From positions 5,250 to 69,249 of the forward strand of contig CAZTDP010000003.1 of assembly GCA_964612565.1 (NCBI GenBank): a DNA stretch of 64,000 nt, read 5' to 3'. Position numbers and translations under genes: made by a program. This document shows positions 7,495-14,041 of this stretch, piece after piece. Every line of letters starts with the position of its first letter. Positions within the stretch are counted from its first letter, which is position 1. The notes under the pieces were generated by a model, which was not told the origin of the DNA, did not search any database, and saw only the letters and a list, made by a program, of their open reading frames with translations. Source of the DNA: CAZTDP01 sp964612565 (lineage in GTDB: Bacteria > Patescibacteriota > WWE3 > UBA101185 > UBA10185).

Positions 7495-8613
7495 GTGGAA
7501 AAGATTAATCTAAACCCAAGTCGTACCCACCACAACATTTGTGAGAGCGATCGTGCTTACTGGCTAAAGACCGCCGGAGAGCCTAATTTTGAAACACTTG
7601 AGGACCTGACTAATGCTCTCTTGGCAAATGCGTGGGTTCCTAATTGGGCAAGAACTAGCCCGGTGCTCGGATACGCCGACGGTGGAACCGTGTTTGGGGA
7701 TCCTCACATCCTGTGGTATACGGGCGTGTCGTACCTTGGTGGCGATAATAACAACACAAGGTATTACCGCTTTCACGGACATGACTTCGGTGGCACCGAG
7801 ATGGTTCCCAATCCTTTGTATTGGGAACTTGGTGAACCAAAGAACCTTAACCTGGTGTATTCGTGGCCTTGCCCTGATAAGGAAAGCGTCTCAGATGGTG
7901 ACCCACGAGGTGAGCAGGTTAAACCTCTCACCTTCGGAGATGGGAAGGCATTTGCCGAAGCAAATGCGCTTACCCAGTTTCACGTGTATGGGCGCGTAAC
8001 AGAAGACCTGAAGGTTGCACCACGGAGTGTTAGTGCATTGCGTGACCCGTGGCAGACACCGCAGGAATTTCGTGGGCGGCCGATATTCTGGTCGTTCTAT
8101 GTTGTTGACGGCGAGGAAATGTCGCCTAAAAGTGGGAGCGAGGTGCAAAGGCTTCTCGACCTCGGAATTCTCAGAAAGGTTAGTATTCCGAAGCAGGATC
8201 AACGATACCCAGGGCTTGTGGGGTATGCCGTTGGTCCGCGTGGGATCAACAAAATCGTTATCCTCGAGCCGCTTGGGATTGTTGTGCTTAGGGACCATAA
8301 TTTTCGGTGGTGGCAGGTGGATCTTGTTTCGGGCGCACAGGGCAGAATGACGCCTTCAGTCCGAAAAGTGCTCAAATCTTTAAACGGAGGTCCGACCCGC
8401 TATCAAGTTTGGCGGCGCGCCAAGGGCCAACGCGATGAAAGGGTACTTCTGGTGGAAGTGGGTAAAGGCAAGGTTCCACGTGCTTGGCTCACGGATTACC
8501 CCGAACATTGGCGTAGGGACTACCGTTGCGATGAGGGAACGTTGACACATCGGCAGGCGGCAAAACTTCTGCGTGAACGCGGGGGGAAATCCACGCTGCT
8601 GGAGTTCATTTAG
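7495..8613 (+). CDS. Hypothetical island protein C
   Basis: A 372-residue protein starting with GTG, 5 nt after a strong Shine-Dalgarno site. I recognise no family. It is rich in aromatic and basic residues (YYRFHGHDFGG near residue 90, RDHNFRWWQVDLVSG near 265) with a basic C-terminal third (RYQVWRRAKGQRDER; HRQAAKLLRERGGK near the end), which could suit nucleic-acid contact, but this is speculation. No signal peptide or membrane helices. Its codons often end in G or C, unlike the core genes. It is the largest gene of the island and has the longest structured leader (about 465 nt after element 2). Confidence 0.7.
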   Translation: MEKINLNPSRTHHNICESDRAYWLKTAGEPNFETLEDLTNALLANAWVPNWARTSPVLGYADGGTVFGDPHILWYTGVSYLGGDNNNTRYYRFHGHDFGGTEMVPNPLYWELGEPKNLNLVYSWPCPDKESVSDGDPRGEQVKPLTFGDGKAFAEANALTQFHVYGRVTEDLKVAPRSVSALRDPWQTPQEFRGRPIFWSFYVVDGEEMSPKSGSEVQRLLDLGILRKVSIPKQDQRYPGLVGYAVGPRGINKIVILEPLGIVVLRDHNFRWWQVDLVSGAQGRMTPSVRKVLKSLNGGPTRYQVWRRAKGQRDERVLLVEVGKGKVPRAWLTDYPEHWRRDYRCDEGTLTHRQAAKLLRERGGKSTLLEFI

Positions 8614-8633
8614 ACTAGGGAATAGTTAAGGTA

Positions 8634-8739
8634 GAGATGTCACTACCTGTTCGCACAGATTCTGTGAACGAAACAAACAGGCGATATCTCTTTAGGGCAA
8701 GCATAACAAGTGAATTTTTCACGGTTACTGCTTGCCCTA
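8634..8739 (+). promoter_or_regulatory. ATCTCTTT hairpin element 3 with upstream partner
   Basis: AGAGAT (8634-8639) can pair with ATCTCT (8686-8691), enclosing a CCTGTT/AACAGG hairpin. ATCTCTTT is also followed by a 10-bp stem TAGGGCAAGC / GCTTGCCCTA (8693-8702 with 8730-8739) that holds an inner GTGAA-TTT-TTCAC. The two arrangements share bases, so they could be alternative folds. Confidence 0.5.
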
Positions 8740-8790
8740 GCGTTCTGCTTAGCAGCTGATGAGACTTAGGAAGTTTAAGTCGAAACGCTT

Positions 8791-8844
8791 GTTTTCTTTC
8801 TTGGGCAGTTCGTACTTTGTTGCGGGTTGTTATGGGAAGAAAAC
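8791..8844 (+). repeat. 54-nt leader repeat, copy 2
   Basis: Second copy of the module at 5540-5593, with two substitutions. It ends 37 nt before the ATG at 8882, compared with 26 nt before the ATG at 5620 for copy 1. Confidence 0.8.
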
Positions 8845-8881
8845 AGAAAATCAGGTAAGAATAAGAAAAGAGGGAGAAAAG

Positions 8882-9133
8882 ATGAACGGCTTCAATATCC
8901 TGGATTGGTCTGCCCCCATAGGCGTGGGGCTTATGTTTTTAGGCCTTTTTTTGGCCGTTTTAATCTCCGATTGGGTCAACAAGGCCCGCGAAGAGGCCTT
9001 TAAAAGAGGCCGAAATGCCACCTATTATTGGTTGATGGCGTATCGTGGTGGCACTTTATCAAAGGAGGATTACGAAAGGCTGTACGATCCTGAAATTGGG
9101 ATCTATGCAGATCCTCCTTCAAGAAAGAAGTAG
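8882..9133 (+). CDS. Small single-pass membrane protein D
   Basis: An 83-residue protein. The ATG at 8882 is chosen over the longer open frame (from 8759) because GAGGGAG sits just upstream and the longer frame would translate the leader repeat. Residues ~11-29 (APIGVGLMFLGLFLAVLIS) form one membrane helix, followed by a basic, mostly helical tail (NKAREEAFKRGRNATYYWLM, then GGTLSKEDYERLYDP), which places the C-terminus in the cytoplasm by the positive-inside rule. It has its own terminator. Function unknown. Confidence 0.65.
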   Translation: MNGFNILDWSAPIGVGLMFLGLFLAVLISDWVNKAREEAFKRGRNATYYWLMAYRGGTLSKEDYERLYDPEIGIYADPPSRKK

Positions 9134-9137
9134 ATTT

Positions 9138-9166
9138 AAAGGGCTCTCGCAAGATTTCGCCCTTTT
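9138..9166 (+). terminator. Intrinsic terminator after 8882 gene
   Basis: AAAGGGC / GCCCTTT with a 14-nt loop, just after the TAG stop at 9131-9133. A second hairpin, TAACCC/GGGTTA, follows at about 9167-9190. Confidence 0.65.
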
Positions 9167-9200
9167 ATAACCCTAGACGAGAAATGGGTTAAAACAACAC

Positions 9201-9268
9201 ATCTCTTTTGGGGCCCGGTAAGTTTGAGTTCATTTAAATGAATTCAGCTTCCGGGCCCTATACAAAAT
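9201..9268 (+). promoter_or_regulatory. 68-nt hairpin module, copy 2 (element 4)
   Basis: ATCTCTTTT, then GGGCCCGG (9211-9218) pairing with CCGGGCCC (9251-9258), the same AAG/CTT extension, an inner stem around GAGTTCATTT and AAATGAATTC, and the same TATACAAAAT tail as copy 1. Here the inner stem pairs fully (one G-T), whereas copy 1 has one C-A mismatch. It lies about 95 nt upstream of the gene at 9364. Confidence 0.8.
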
Positions 9269-9363
9269 CTTTCAAATCCAGCCTTTAAGGTAATTTGCTT
9301 GAGGGTTGAGTTTAAAAGAGAAGCTCCTAATTTTGGGGGCGATAACAATAAGGAGAAGAGAAG

Positions 9364-10080
9364 ATGGAGATTAAACTGCGCCGTAAAGGCGAGGTCTTAA
9401 CCGTTGAGGGATTCGAAATTGAAGATATCCCTGTTGAAATTCTTGAAATTATGCCGGAGGAATTAGAGGGTATAGACCTTACAGCGTACCCCGTAATTTA
9501 CACTACACCCGGTCGCCACGGCCCCGAAAAGGCGCAAGCACTTCACGAGCGCATCCCTGATGTGTTTTGCGTTTACTCGTACGATTGGGCAAACGGTTAT
9601 GGCCAGGGTGTAATTCTTCCCGATAACTTTAATCGCAGTCGAGTGCGTTTTTACAAAAGCGCAAAGCAGGTTAAGAAAGAGGAGGATGTGGCAAAAAAAG
9701 CCCAAATGCAGTATCTGCTTGAGCAAATTCCACGGCAGGTACCAAATATTATAGTTAACATCAACCAGACAACATTTTCAGTAAGTATACGACCCGACCA
9801 AGAGGTTTACTGCTGGCGCTGGGAAAAAGTTGTGATCAGCGTTGCCGAAGCTAAGGAGTTTTATGACTCTAGCCAAGCAACCTGGTCCGAGTGGAATCAG
9901 CGGATTTTGAACGCCTTTGCGGAAAGCGGGGTTGCTGAAGTTCCGAAGGGGTGGGTCGAACTTGTCTTTACCGGCAATCCAGCCGAAAAGGCGGTCGCTA
10001 CCTACAAAGACAAAAAAGTTGTTTTTGTTTTTGAAAATCAAAACGGTCGATGGACCGAGAGGAGAAATGAAAATGGCTAA
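9364..10080 (+). CDS. Hypothetical island protein E
   Basis: A 238-residue protein with an AAGGAGAAG ribosome binding site. No family recognised. Visible features are an acidic N-terminal part (EIEDIPVEILEIMPEELEG), a central segment HGPEKAQALHERIPDVFCVY, a charged helix near residues 100-115 (KQVKKEEDVAKKAQMQYLLE) and a strand-rich C-terminal half. It is soluble by appearance. The last 8 nt overlap the next gene, so the two are probably translated together. Confidence 0.7.
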   Translation: MEIKLRRKGEVLTVEGFEIEDIPVEILEIMPEELEGIDLTAYPVIYTTPGRHGPEKAQALHERIPDVFCVYSYDWANGYGQGVILPDNFNRSRVRFYKSAKQVKKEEDVAKKAQMQYLLEQIPRQVPNIIVNINQTTFSVSIRPDQEVYCWRWEKVVISVAEAKEFYDSSQATWSEWNQRILNAFAESGVAEVPKGWVELVFTGNPAEKAVATYKDKKVVFVFENQNGRWTERRNENG

Positions 10081-10282
10081 AAAACCACGTTTGGTGAAAC
10101 TTCCGCCGGAAGTTATTGTTGACTATTTATGCCCGCAGTGTGGGGCACCGATGAGCTCGGGAATTCGCGACCCCGAGGGGGATTACAGCGATTGGTTCGT
10201 AAAGCCGCATTGTACGGAGTGCGACTACGAGGCACCCTCTTCCCGATATCCATATGAAGACTGCAAAAAAAGGGAAGAGTAG
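10073..10282 (+). CDS. Small zinc-ribbon protein F
   Basis: A 69-residue protein with two cysteine pairs, CPQC near residue 20 and CTEC near residue 48, an arrangement typical of a zinc ribbon. The ATG at 10073 is preferred to the one at 10067 because GGAG at 10061-10064 is 8 nt upstream of it. It overlaps the end of the 9364 gene, suggesting translational coupling. Nucleic-acid or protein binding is plausible, but no partner can be named. Confidence 0.7.
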   Translation: MAKKPRLVKLPPEVIVDYLCPQCGAPMSSGIRDPEGDYSDWFVKPHCTECDYEAPSSRYPYEDCKKREE

Positions 10283-10291
10283 GCTTTATGT

Positions 10292-10329
10292 GGCGGTCCT
10301 AGATTTAATTGCAATACTTCTAGGCCGCC
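10292..10329 (+). terminator. Hairpin after the 10073 gene
   Basis: GGCGG-(T)-CCTAGA (10292-10303) pairs with TCTAGG-CCGCC (10319-10329), 11 bp with one bulged T and a 15-nt loop. No T-run follows, so termination by this hairpin is uncertain. Confidence 0.45.
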
Positions 10330-10382
10330 CAACCTTACTTTAAGTGCGTGACGATTGTGGAATTCAGATCGCGAGGTTTCCA

Positions 10383-10461
10383 TTTGTCACATGAACGCCC
10401 GAATGTTTAGGTAGCGGAGGTAGGACCGTCTGTCAAAACGTTCGGGGATTTGTGTGACAAA
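10383..10461. repeat. Long imperfect inverted repeat
   Basis: Outer arms TTTGTCACA / TGTGACAAA (10383-10391 with 10453-10461) and inner arms CCCGAATGTTT / AAACGTTCGGG (10398-10408 with 10436-10446, one wobble). The intervening 6-nt segments are mostly pairable. Together they form a ~26-bp stem with a 27-nt loop between convergent genes, at the right end of the island. It may be a bidirectional terminator or a trace of a mobile element. Confidence 0.6.
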
Positions 10462-10498
10462 ACAAACGTTATTTTTGTTTTGTATTTCGAATATTACT

Positions 10499-11110
10499 TC
10501 AATTTTCACGTTCCCACGCAAAGTATGTTGTTTTGTGCTTTTGCTCTTCCTTATAAGCGTACCCTTCGGTATTATTGGGGACAAATCCGCTTTCATCCAT
10601 TTTAGCCTGCACTATGTAGACGTCGTATTTTCCGTCAAGTCCAGGGTATGTTTGTGCGGGTTTCGTTTTAGTTTCCAATGCTGAACTTAAGATTGTAATG
10701 TGATTCTCTTCTATGCCAAGCTCCTCTTTAACACCTCTTTTAGCAGCCACTTCAGGAGATTCTCCTGTCTCCATTTTTTCTGAAACAGATCCCTGTAATC
10801 CTGATCTTACTTTTACGCTTCCGTCACGCTTGGAGACTTGTCTTGTTTCAACGAGATGCAACGTAGTTCCTTGCTCACCTACGTACCTTATATCTACGGC
10901 AACAACTCTTACGTGCCTGTATATTTTTTCACCATCAAAAACTAAGGCTGTGTTTCCCTCCTCCAGTTCGTTAAAAAGGTCTTGTGCTGTTTTAGTTCCA
11001 TTTAATCCGTCCCAAGTGTCTACAGGAATGTTGTGCTCTTTTAATATCGAAATCATTTCGTCCATTCTTTGCTGCTCGTTACCTGGTGCTTCATTGTTTA
11101 GTTCAGTCAT
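10499..11110 (-). CDS. Nudix-like hydrolase, atypical box
   Basis: A 203-residue protein with a Nudix-like segment around residues 112-134 (GESPEVAAKRGVKEELGI). The core R..(V)KEELGI matches REUxEExGU except that the E after R is G, and the leading glycine of Gx5E is not conserved. The EE pair that binds metal is kept. The first ~60 residues (MTELNNEAPG...) are an acidic, helical extension. It may hydrolyse a nucleoside diphosphate derivative or be a degenerate binder. A TATATA box sits 6 nt upstream of the ATG, suggesting a leaderless transcript. It converges on the RNA-rich island. Confidence 0.6.
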   Translation of the reverse strand: MTELNNEAPGNEQQRMDEMISILKEHNIPVDTWDGLNGTKTAQDLFNELEEGNTALVFDGEKIYRHVRVVAVDIRYVGEQGTTLHLVETRQVSKRDGSVKVRSGLQGSVSEKMETGESPEVAAKRGVKEELGIEENHITILSSALETKTKPAQTYPGLDGKYDVYIVQAKMDESGFVPNNTEGYAYKEEQKHKTTYFAWEREN

Positions 11111-11204
11111 ATATTATATATAATCACAAAAATTGGGAAGTAACCATCGTTTATCTGGTAGAATAATGTGTGTTTAATTTATTAGTTAGTTGGAGGAATA
11201 GATT

Positions 11205-12320
11205 TTGTCTTTATCAATCGGAATCGTAGGACTTCCCAACGTTGGTAAATCAACATTATTTAACGCCCTGCTCAAACGCCAGGCCGCGCTTGCGGCTAAC
11301 TATCCTTTTGCCACAATCGAACCCAATATAGGGGTTGTGGATGTTCCTGACGCGCGTCTTGAGGTTTTGGCGCAGTTTGTGCGCAATGATTACGGTTCAA
11401 AAATGGGGGATAGGGAAGTGCCCGAAAAAATAATTCCGGCTGTGGTCAAATTTTATGATATTGCAGGTCTTGTAAAGGGTGCTTCTCAAGGCGAGGGACT
11501 GGGCAACGAATTTTTAGGTCATATTCGTGAAACTGACGCCATTGTTCAGGTTGTCCGCAATTTTGCCGACGAAAATGTAATAAGAGCGGGCGCTGTTTCT
11601 CCTCAAGAAGACATTGAAACAATTAACACCGAACTTATTCTTTCTGATCTTCAGGTTTTAGAAAAAAAGCTACCCACGCTCGAGAGGGAAGGGAAGTTGG
11701 CAAAAGATAAGGATCAAGTCATTAAACTACAGGCTGTTAAAAAAATCTACGAAGCATTAAATACCGGTCAGCTCGCTTCGTCTGTAGAGCTGGATGAAAA
11801 CGAAAAATTACAGGTAAAAGAGTTCAATTTTTTGACAATTAAACCAATGATAGTTGTTATAAATTCTGACGAACAAAACTTGAGTAAAACAGTTGATCAA
11901 AATAATTCGCAATCCTATCTGGATAGCATCAAAATTTGTGCAAAAACAGAGGCCGAATTAGCCTCTTTTGACCCGGAGGAGCAAAAAACCTACATGAAAG
12001 AGCTGGGAATTTTGGAGCCGGGACTCGACAAGTTAATTCGTAAGGGATACGAAGTTTTAAACCTTGAATCGTTTCTAACTATGGGGCCTAAAGAAGTTAG
12101 AGCCTGGACTTTTGAAAAGGGAAGTAAGGCGCCGCAAGCGGCCGGTAAAATTCACACCGATTTTGAGCGCGGTTTTATATCGGCCGAAATCGTAAATTAC
12201 GAGGTGCTAAAGCCTTTAGGGAGCCTTAAAAAGGCTAAGGAAAAAGGTTTGGTACGCCTGGAGGGAAAGAATTATACGGTCAAGGACGGTGATATTGTGG
12301 AGTTTAATTTTAGTGTTTAA
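11205..12320 (+). CDS. ychF: Ribosome-binding ATPase YchF
   Basis: A 371-residue Obg-family protein, near the usual length (~363). G1 is GLPNVGKST at residues 9-17 and G3 is DIAG at 85-88. The G4-position motif is NSDE at 220-223 in place of NKxD, as expected for YchF/OLA1, which prefers ATP. A TGS domain occupies the last ~85 residues. The start is TTG at 11205, preceded by GGAGG; no ATG gives the conserved N-terminus. Confidence 0.95.
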   Translation: MSLSIGIVGLPNVGKSTLFNALLKRQAALAANYPFATIEPNIGVVDVPDARLEVLAQFVRNDYGSKMGDREVPEKIIPAVVKFYDIAGLVKGASQGEGLGNEFLGHIRETDAIVQVVRNFADENVIRAGAVSPQEDIETINTELILSDLQVLEKKLPTLEREGKLAKDKDQVIKLQAVKKIYEALNTGQLASSVELDENEKLQVKEFNFLTIKPMIVVINSDEQNLSKTVDQNNSQSYLDSIKICAKTEAELASFDPEEQKTYMKELGILEPGLDKLIRKGYEVLNLESFLTMGPKEVRAWTFEKGSKAPQAAGKIHTDFERGFISAEIVNYEVLKPLGSLKKAKEKGLVRLEGKNYTVKDGDIVEFNFSV

Positions 12321-12334
12321 GGCCACAATTCGGA

Positions 12335-12363
12335 TTGACGGCACGCGCAGAAAAATGTAGGAT
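12335..12363 (+). promoter_or_regulatory. Promoter of the 12414 gene
   Basis: TTGACG (12335-12340) and TAGGAT (12358-12363) with a 17-bp spacer, just after the ychF stop and about 50 nt before the next start codon. Confidence 0.6.
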
Positions 12364-12413
12364 CCGGCTTACTATCATCTTGTCAGCTTGATAAAAAATG
12401 AGGAGGGGTACTT

Positions 12414-12677
12414 ATGGGCGCATATTTGGTTAGTTGCACGGGTACTGTAGACTACGTTGAGTTTTGCTTCAACGGGGAAACTTACAAGATCCCAAAGTCG
12501 GATATTTTAAATGTTTACGATATTGTTAGACTGCCTGAGCATAACCGGCTGTTGGATATTAGTCTTTCGCCGGAAGGCAGGGTTTTTGTTCGGGAAATAA
12601 CACCGCGGGAATATCGACAGGCTGTGCACAGTGGCAATGTTTACGTTGTGCACAATGCTTTGATTGTTAGTGCTTAA
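12414..12677 (+). CDS. Small orphan protein
   Basis: An 87-residue protein of unknown family, strand-rich by appearance (YLVSCTGTVDYVEFCFNGET; GRVFVREITPREYRQAV). It has a strong GAGGAGGGG ribosome binding site, its own promoter and its own terminator, so it is a single-gene unit between ychF and the rpsF operon. No signal peptide or membrane helix. Confidence 0.65.
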   Translation: MGAYLVSCTGTVDYVEFCFNGETYKIPKSDILNVYDIVRLPEHNRLLDISLSPEGRVFVREITPREYRQAVHSGNVYVVHNALIVSA

Positions 12678-12687
12678 CGTAGAGCCG

Positions 12688-12721
12688 GGCGGTATCCCAT
12701 TTTTGGTTGCCGCCTCTTTTT
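12688..12721 (+). terminator. Intrinsic terminator after 12414 gene
   Basis: GGCGG (12688-12692) / CCGCC (12710-12714) with a 17-nt loop, then TCTTTTTA. A further 10-bp hairpin, AAAAGGTTCT / AGAGCCTTTT, lies at 12802-12832. Confidence 0.7.
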
Positions 12722-12834
12722 ATTAACAAGAAGATCCGATCTACGTTCATTATTTAAACCCCTTGCCAAAAACCTCGATTTTATGTACCATTCATGGGCT
12801 TAAAAGGTTCTCTACTCTTATTAGAGCCTTTTGG

Positions 12835-12863
12835 TAGACACGCGCACTTTATGAATATATAAT
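12835..12863 (+). promoter_or_regulatory. Promoter of the rpsF operon
   Basis: TAGACA (12835-12840) and TATAAT (12858-12863) with a 17-bp spacer. The ~38-nt leader contains a CGGG-TAAG-CCCG hairpin just before rpsF. In other bacteria an rpsF leader hairpin binds S6:S18, but I cannot confirm that motif here. Confidence 0.7.
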
Positions 12864-12907
12864 GTGCAGGTTATCAAAGCACAAAGCGGGTAAGCCCGAT
12901 TCAGGTT

Positions 12908-13186
12908 ATGAAACAATACGAAATAATGACAATATATAAATTAGAACTGGGCGAGCAGGGAGCAAAAGACCTCTCTTCAAAAGTTCAAGAAGCAATAACC
13001 GCTAACGACGGTGAAATTAAAGCCGCAAATTTTTGGGGCAAAAGAAAGTTTGCCTATGAGATAAAACATTCTACCGAGGGGTTTTACGACGTCATTAATT
13101 TTAATTTAGAGCCTTCCAAGTTGAAAAAGTTTGAGGGTAAATTAAAGGTAATGACCGGGATCGTAAGGTATTTAGTTACAGCCTAG
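12908..13186 (+). CDS. rpsF: 30S ribosomal protein bS6
   Basis: A 92-residue S6, the usual core length. The N-terminus MKQYEIMTIYKLELG and the segment WGKRKFAYEIKHSTEGFYDVINF are typical of the family. S6 binds 16S rRNA in the platform together with S18, whose gene is two places downstream. It is the first gene of the conserved rpsF-ssb-rpsR operon. Confidence 0.95.
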   Translation: MKQYEIMTIYKLELGEQGAKDLSSKVQEAITANDGEIKAANFWGKRKFAYEIKHSTEGFYDVINFNLEPSKLKKFEGKLKVMTGIVRYLVTA

Positions 13187-13204
13187 GCTGACATTGGAGG
13201 TAGT

Positions 13205-13657
13205 ATGGCATCAAGAAACCTTAACAAGGTAATACTCATAGGGAACCTCACGAGAGATCCTGAGATGAGATACACTCCTCAGGGTAATGCGGTAGCAAGT
13301 TTTGTAGTGGCTACAAATAGAGAATGGGTCACGCAAGGGGAAAAGAAACAATCGGTTGATTTTCATAACATTGTTGCTTGGAACAAACTTGCCGAAATCT
13401 GTGGCCAGCTCTTGAAAAAAGGTATCAAGGTTTACGTTGAAGGAAGACTTCAAACCAGAGATTGGACCGGCGACGACGGAAAGAAAAGATACAAGACCGA
13501 AGTTGTGATTGATGACATGATAGTTTTATCACCTAAAAAGGATGGAACCGACGAGGACGGAGAAATTACCGATTCCGATTTTGTAGCATCCGAAGAGCCT
13601 CAGGGCGAAATCAACCTTGACGACATTGATCTTGGTGATTTAGATTCTTCGAATTAA
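13205..13657 (+). CDS. ssb: Single-stranded DNA-binding protein
   Basis: A 150-residue SSB with an OB fold over residues 1-110 (NLNKVILIGNLTRDPEMRYT; VDFHNIVAWNKLAEICGQ; KVYVEGRLQTRDW) and an acidic tail. The tail ends DLGDLDSSN and lacks the usual DDDIPF tip that recruits partner proteins in E. coli. A TGGAGG site precedes the ATG. It lies between rpsF and rpsR as in many bacteria. Confidence 0.95.
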   Translation: MASRNLNKVILIGNLTRDPEMRYTPQGNAVASFVVATNREWVTQGEKKQSVDFHNIVAWNKLAEICGQLLKKGIKVYVEGRLQTRDWTGDDGKKRYKTEVVIDDMIVLSPKKDGTDEDGEITDSDFVASEEPQGEINLDDIDLGDLDSSN

Positions 13658-13674
13658 TTAAGAAAGACAAACCG

Positions 13675-13691
13675 GGCCCCGTTCAGGGGCC
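13675..13691 (+). other. Hairpin between ssb and rpsR
   Basis: GGCCCC-GTTCA-GGGGCC, 6 bp with a 5-nt loop and no T-tract. It may be a processing or partial termination signal that lets rpsR be expressed at its own level. Confidence 0.5.
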
Positions 13692-13705
13692 TACCTAAAA
13701 TTACT

Positions 13706-13969
13706 ATGGCAATGAGAAAGAAAAATACAAAAACTACACAAAAAAGAGCACCAAGGCCAAAAACCGTTGGTTGTTACTTCACACAAACAGGTACGACACC
13801 TGATTATAAAGAAGTATTGGTCTTAAGAAGATTTATAACCGACCGAGGTAAAATTGTTCCTCAAAAATACTCAGGATTAACATCTAAAAATCAGCGTAAA
13901 CTTGCCCAAGAAGTTAAAAAAGCAAGATTCATGAGTCTTTTGCCTTATACTGAAAGACACGCTCTCTAA
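13706..13969 (+). CDS. rpsR: 30S ribosomal protein bS18
   Basis: An 87-residue S18. The middle and end show the family signature: DYKEVLVLRRFITDRGKIVP, then SGLTSKNQRKLAQEVKKARF and LLPYTERH. The N-terminal ~25 residues are basic (RKKNTKTTQKRAPRPKT). It partners with S6 on the 30S platform and closes the operon. Confidence 0.95.
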   Translation: MAMRKKNTKTTQKRAPRPKTVGCYFTQTGTTPDYKEVLVLRRFITDRGKIVPQKYSGLTSKNQRKLAQEVKKARFMSLLPYTERHAL

Positions 13970-14041
13970 TTTTTAAGTAAACCTTCATATAACTTCACGA
14001 CTTCTATGGACTAACACGCTACGCCCATATAATATATAAAC

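Noticed and set aside
4294..10498. CRISPR array or tracr-like region
   Set aside because: The repeats occur only twice to four times, at unequal and large distances, with no spacer pattern and no cas gene.
10387..10596. 69-codon minus-strand ORF across the long inverted repeat
   Set aside because: It overlaps the end of the Nudix-like gene in another frame and reads through the 26-bp stem, with no ribosome binding site.
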